Source: an uncultured Oscillospiraceae bacterium
Lineage (GTDB): Bacteria > Bacillota > Clostridia > Oscillospirales > Oscillospiraceae
Length of the DNA: 7,860 nt
Reading direction: 5' to 3'
Assembly: GCA_910584395.1 (NCBI GenBank)
Contig: CAJUAS010000058.1
Coordinates: forward strand, 1 to 7,860
The position numbers and the translations under genes were made by a program. Positions within the stretch are counted from its first letter, which is position 1. The number at the start of each line of letters is the position of its first letter. The notes beneath the pieces are model-generated. The model did no database searches. It saw nothing but the letters and a program-made list of their open reading frames with translations, and was not told where the DNA came from. Below, piece after piece: positions 7,051 through 7,860 of the stretch.

Positions 7051-7079
7051 ATTATACAAATAAGCAGGGGAATTTACAA
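7051..7079 (-). promoter_or_regulatory. Sigma-A-type promoter of the CAP gene
   Basis: On the minus strand, TTGTAA (7079-7074, 4 of 6 matches to TTGACA) is followed after 17 nt by a perfect TATAAT (7056-7051). A start of transcription near 7044 gives a leader of about 28 nt holding the AGGAGG. The promoter sits in the 68-nt gap between the sortase stop and the CAP start, a locally AT-rich patch in GC-rich surroundings. Confidence 0.8.
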
Positions 7080-7084
7080 CGCGG

Positions 7085-7860
7085 CTAACGCACTTCCCGG
7101 GCCTGCACACACCAGCGCATGTTTCGGACATCCCGAACGCAGGTGACCAGTGTGATCAGGTTATCGCTCGTGCGCTCCAGCCGGGAGAAGTCTGTCTCCT
7201 CGATTTGCCCGACAAAAAAGACCTCATACGTCCTGGTACCCAGTTGGGTGGTGTATGTGATCTGGTCCCCGGTTTTCAAGGTGTGGATTTTGCCGAAGTG
7301 ATTGGTCACCCCTCTGTTGTGGCCAGCGATCCCCACGTTGCCATCCCAGCAGGAGGTGGATTTGAAGTGTCCTGCCCCCTTGGCCAGGCTCTCCAGGCTC
7401 TCCGTCTCGTAGACCTTGACGTTTACCCCGATACTCGGGATCTTCAACCGGCCGATGCTGCCATCCGAGTAGTAGAGCCCATCCGGCAGGGTGAAAGGGG
7501 TAGACGAGGTGGACGAAGTGGTGACATCGCTCGCCGGCGGGGTTACGGACTCAGCGGGCGGGTAATAGGCGGTACCGCCTCCGATGGGAGTAGTGGCGGA
7601 ACCGCTCGTCTGAGTCTGCGTCTGCGGGATCAGCACGGCCCCGCTCCCGGTCTGGTAGGACTCAGGGCTGCCGAAGGGCGGCGGAACCACGGCCGCATTC
7701 TTACTGCGGTCGATATTGCTCTGCTCCGTCACACCGCCGCCCACTACTGTGACCTGGTCCACCGATGTGGGGGAGGCGAACAGGGGGTCCTCCGGACCGT
7801 CGATATTATACTCGGCCGCCATGGCCGTCGTGGCCATCGCCATGGTGAGCATCAGCGCCA
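7085..7860 (-). CDS. Sortase (transpeptidase), 5' end beyond the window
   Basis: Sortases join surface proteins to the wall or to pilin subunits by cutting an LPXTG-like signal. The frame stays open to the right edge. The residues there (ALMLTMAMATTAMAAE) are the later half of a signal-peptide-like segment, so the true start is probably a few codons outside the window. Counting from the in-frame ATG at 7852, residues 15-125 are a long Ser/Thr/Pro-rich linker and ~133-255 the catalytic domain: His178 in AGHNRG, Cys238 in TLVTC and Arg246 in MRWCV form the sortase triad. The form resembles class D or B sortases; I cannot settle the class. There is no C-terminal membrane segment. It lies 68 nt before the CAP gene. 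No protein in the window carries a recognisable sorting signal. Confidence 0.9.
   Translation of the reverse strand, partial: ALMLTMAMATTAMAAEYNIDGPEDPLFASPTSVDQVTVVGGGVTEQSNIDRSKNAAVVPPPFGSPESYQTGSGAVLIPQTQTQTSGSATTPIGGGTAYYPPAESVTPPASDVTTSSTSSTPFTLPDGLYYSDGSIGRLKIPSIGVNVKVYETESLESLAKGAGHFKSTSCWDGNVGIAGHNRGVTNHFGKIHTLKTGDQITYTTQLGTRTYEVFFVGQIEETDFSRLERTSDNLITLVTCVRDVRNMRWCVQAREVR

Overview
The window looks like part of an integrative conjugative element (ICE) of the Tn916/Tn1549 broad type in a GC-rich gut Clostridia host (Oscillospiraceae- or Lachnospiraceae-like). The evidence is a PrgI-family protein followed by a VirB4 ATPase, an NlpC/P60 cell-wall hydrolase with one membrane segment, strong AGGAGG ribosome binding sites, and Gram-positive surface-protein modules (sortase, thioester and SpaA domains, copper-amine-oxidase-like and CAP domains). 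The host assignment rests on composition and gene content by eye, not on a search. All six supported genes lie on the minus strand, so transcription runs from right to left.

Layout in transcription order: (1) 7860-7085, a sortase whose 5' end lies outside the window. (2) 7079-6003, a self-contained unit: a near-consensus promoter, a secreted CAP-domain protein and a rho-independent terminator. (3) 5973-3340, an 877-residue exported protein. Its first ~417 residues are a thioester-forming and SpaA-type surface adhesin. Its last ~460 residues look unrelated to any surface protein and resemble the tail of VirB6/TrbL-like ICE proteins. (4) 3277-1769, the NlpC/P60 hydrolase. (5) 1776-1321, PrgI. 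(6) 1454 to beyond the left edge, VirB4, ending just after its Walker A motif. Genes 4 to 6 are tightly packed: PrgI overlaps the hydrolase by 8 nt and VirB4 by 134 nt.

Genes 4 to 6 would build the mating channel: VirB4 powers it, PrgI sits with it in the membrane, and the hydrolase opens the peptidoglycan. Genes 1 to 3 would act at the surface, in adhesion and pilus or wall attachment. The main surprise is gene 3. It appears to join an adhesin that has lost its wall-sorting C-terminus to a VirB6-like tail that has lost its membrane domain. This leaves the sortase without a visible substrate and the channel genes without a visible VirB6. The join could be a real deletion, a functional fusion or an assembly artefact.

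No tRNA, rRNA, CRISPR array, insertion sequence, attachment site or origin was seen. No gene-free stretch exceeds 300 bases; the longest gaps are about 60-80 bases and hold the promoter, terminator and hairpin listed below. Plus-strand open frames are shadows of the minus-strand genes.
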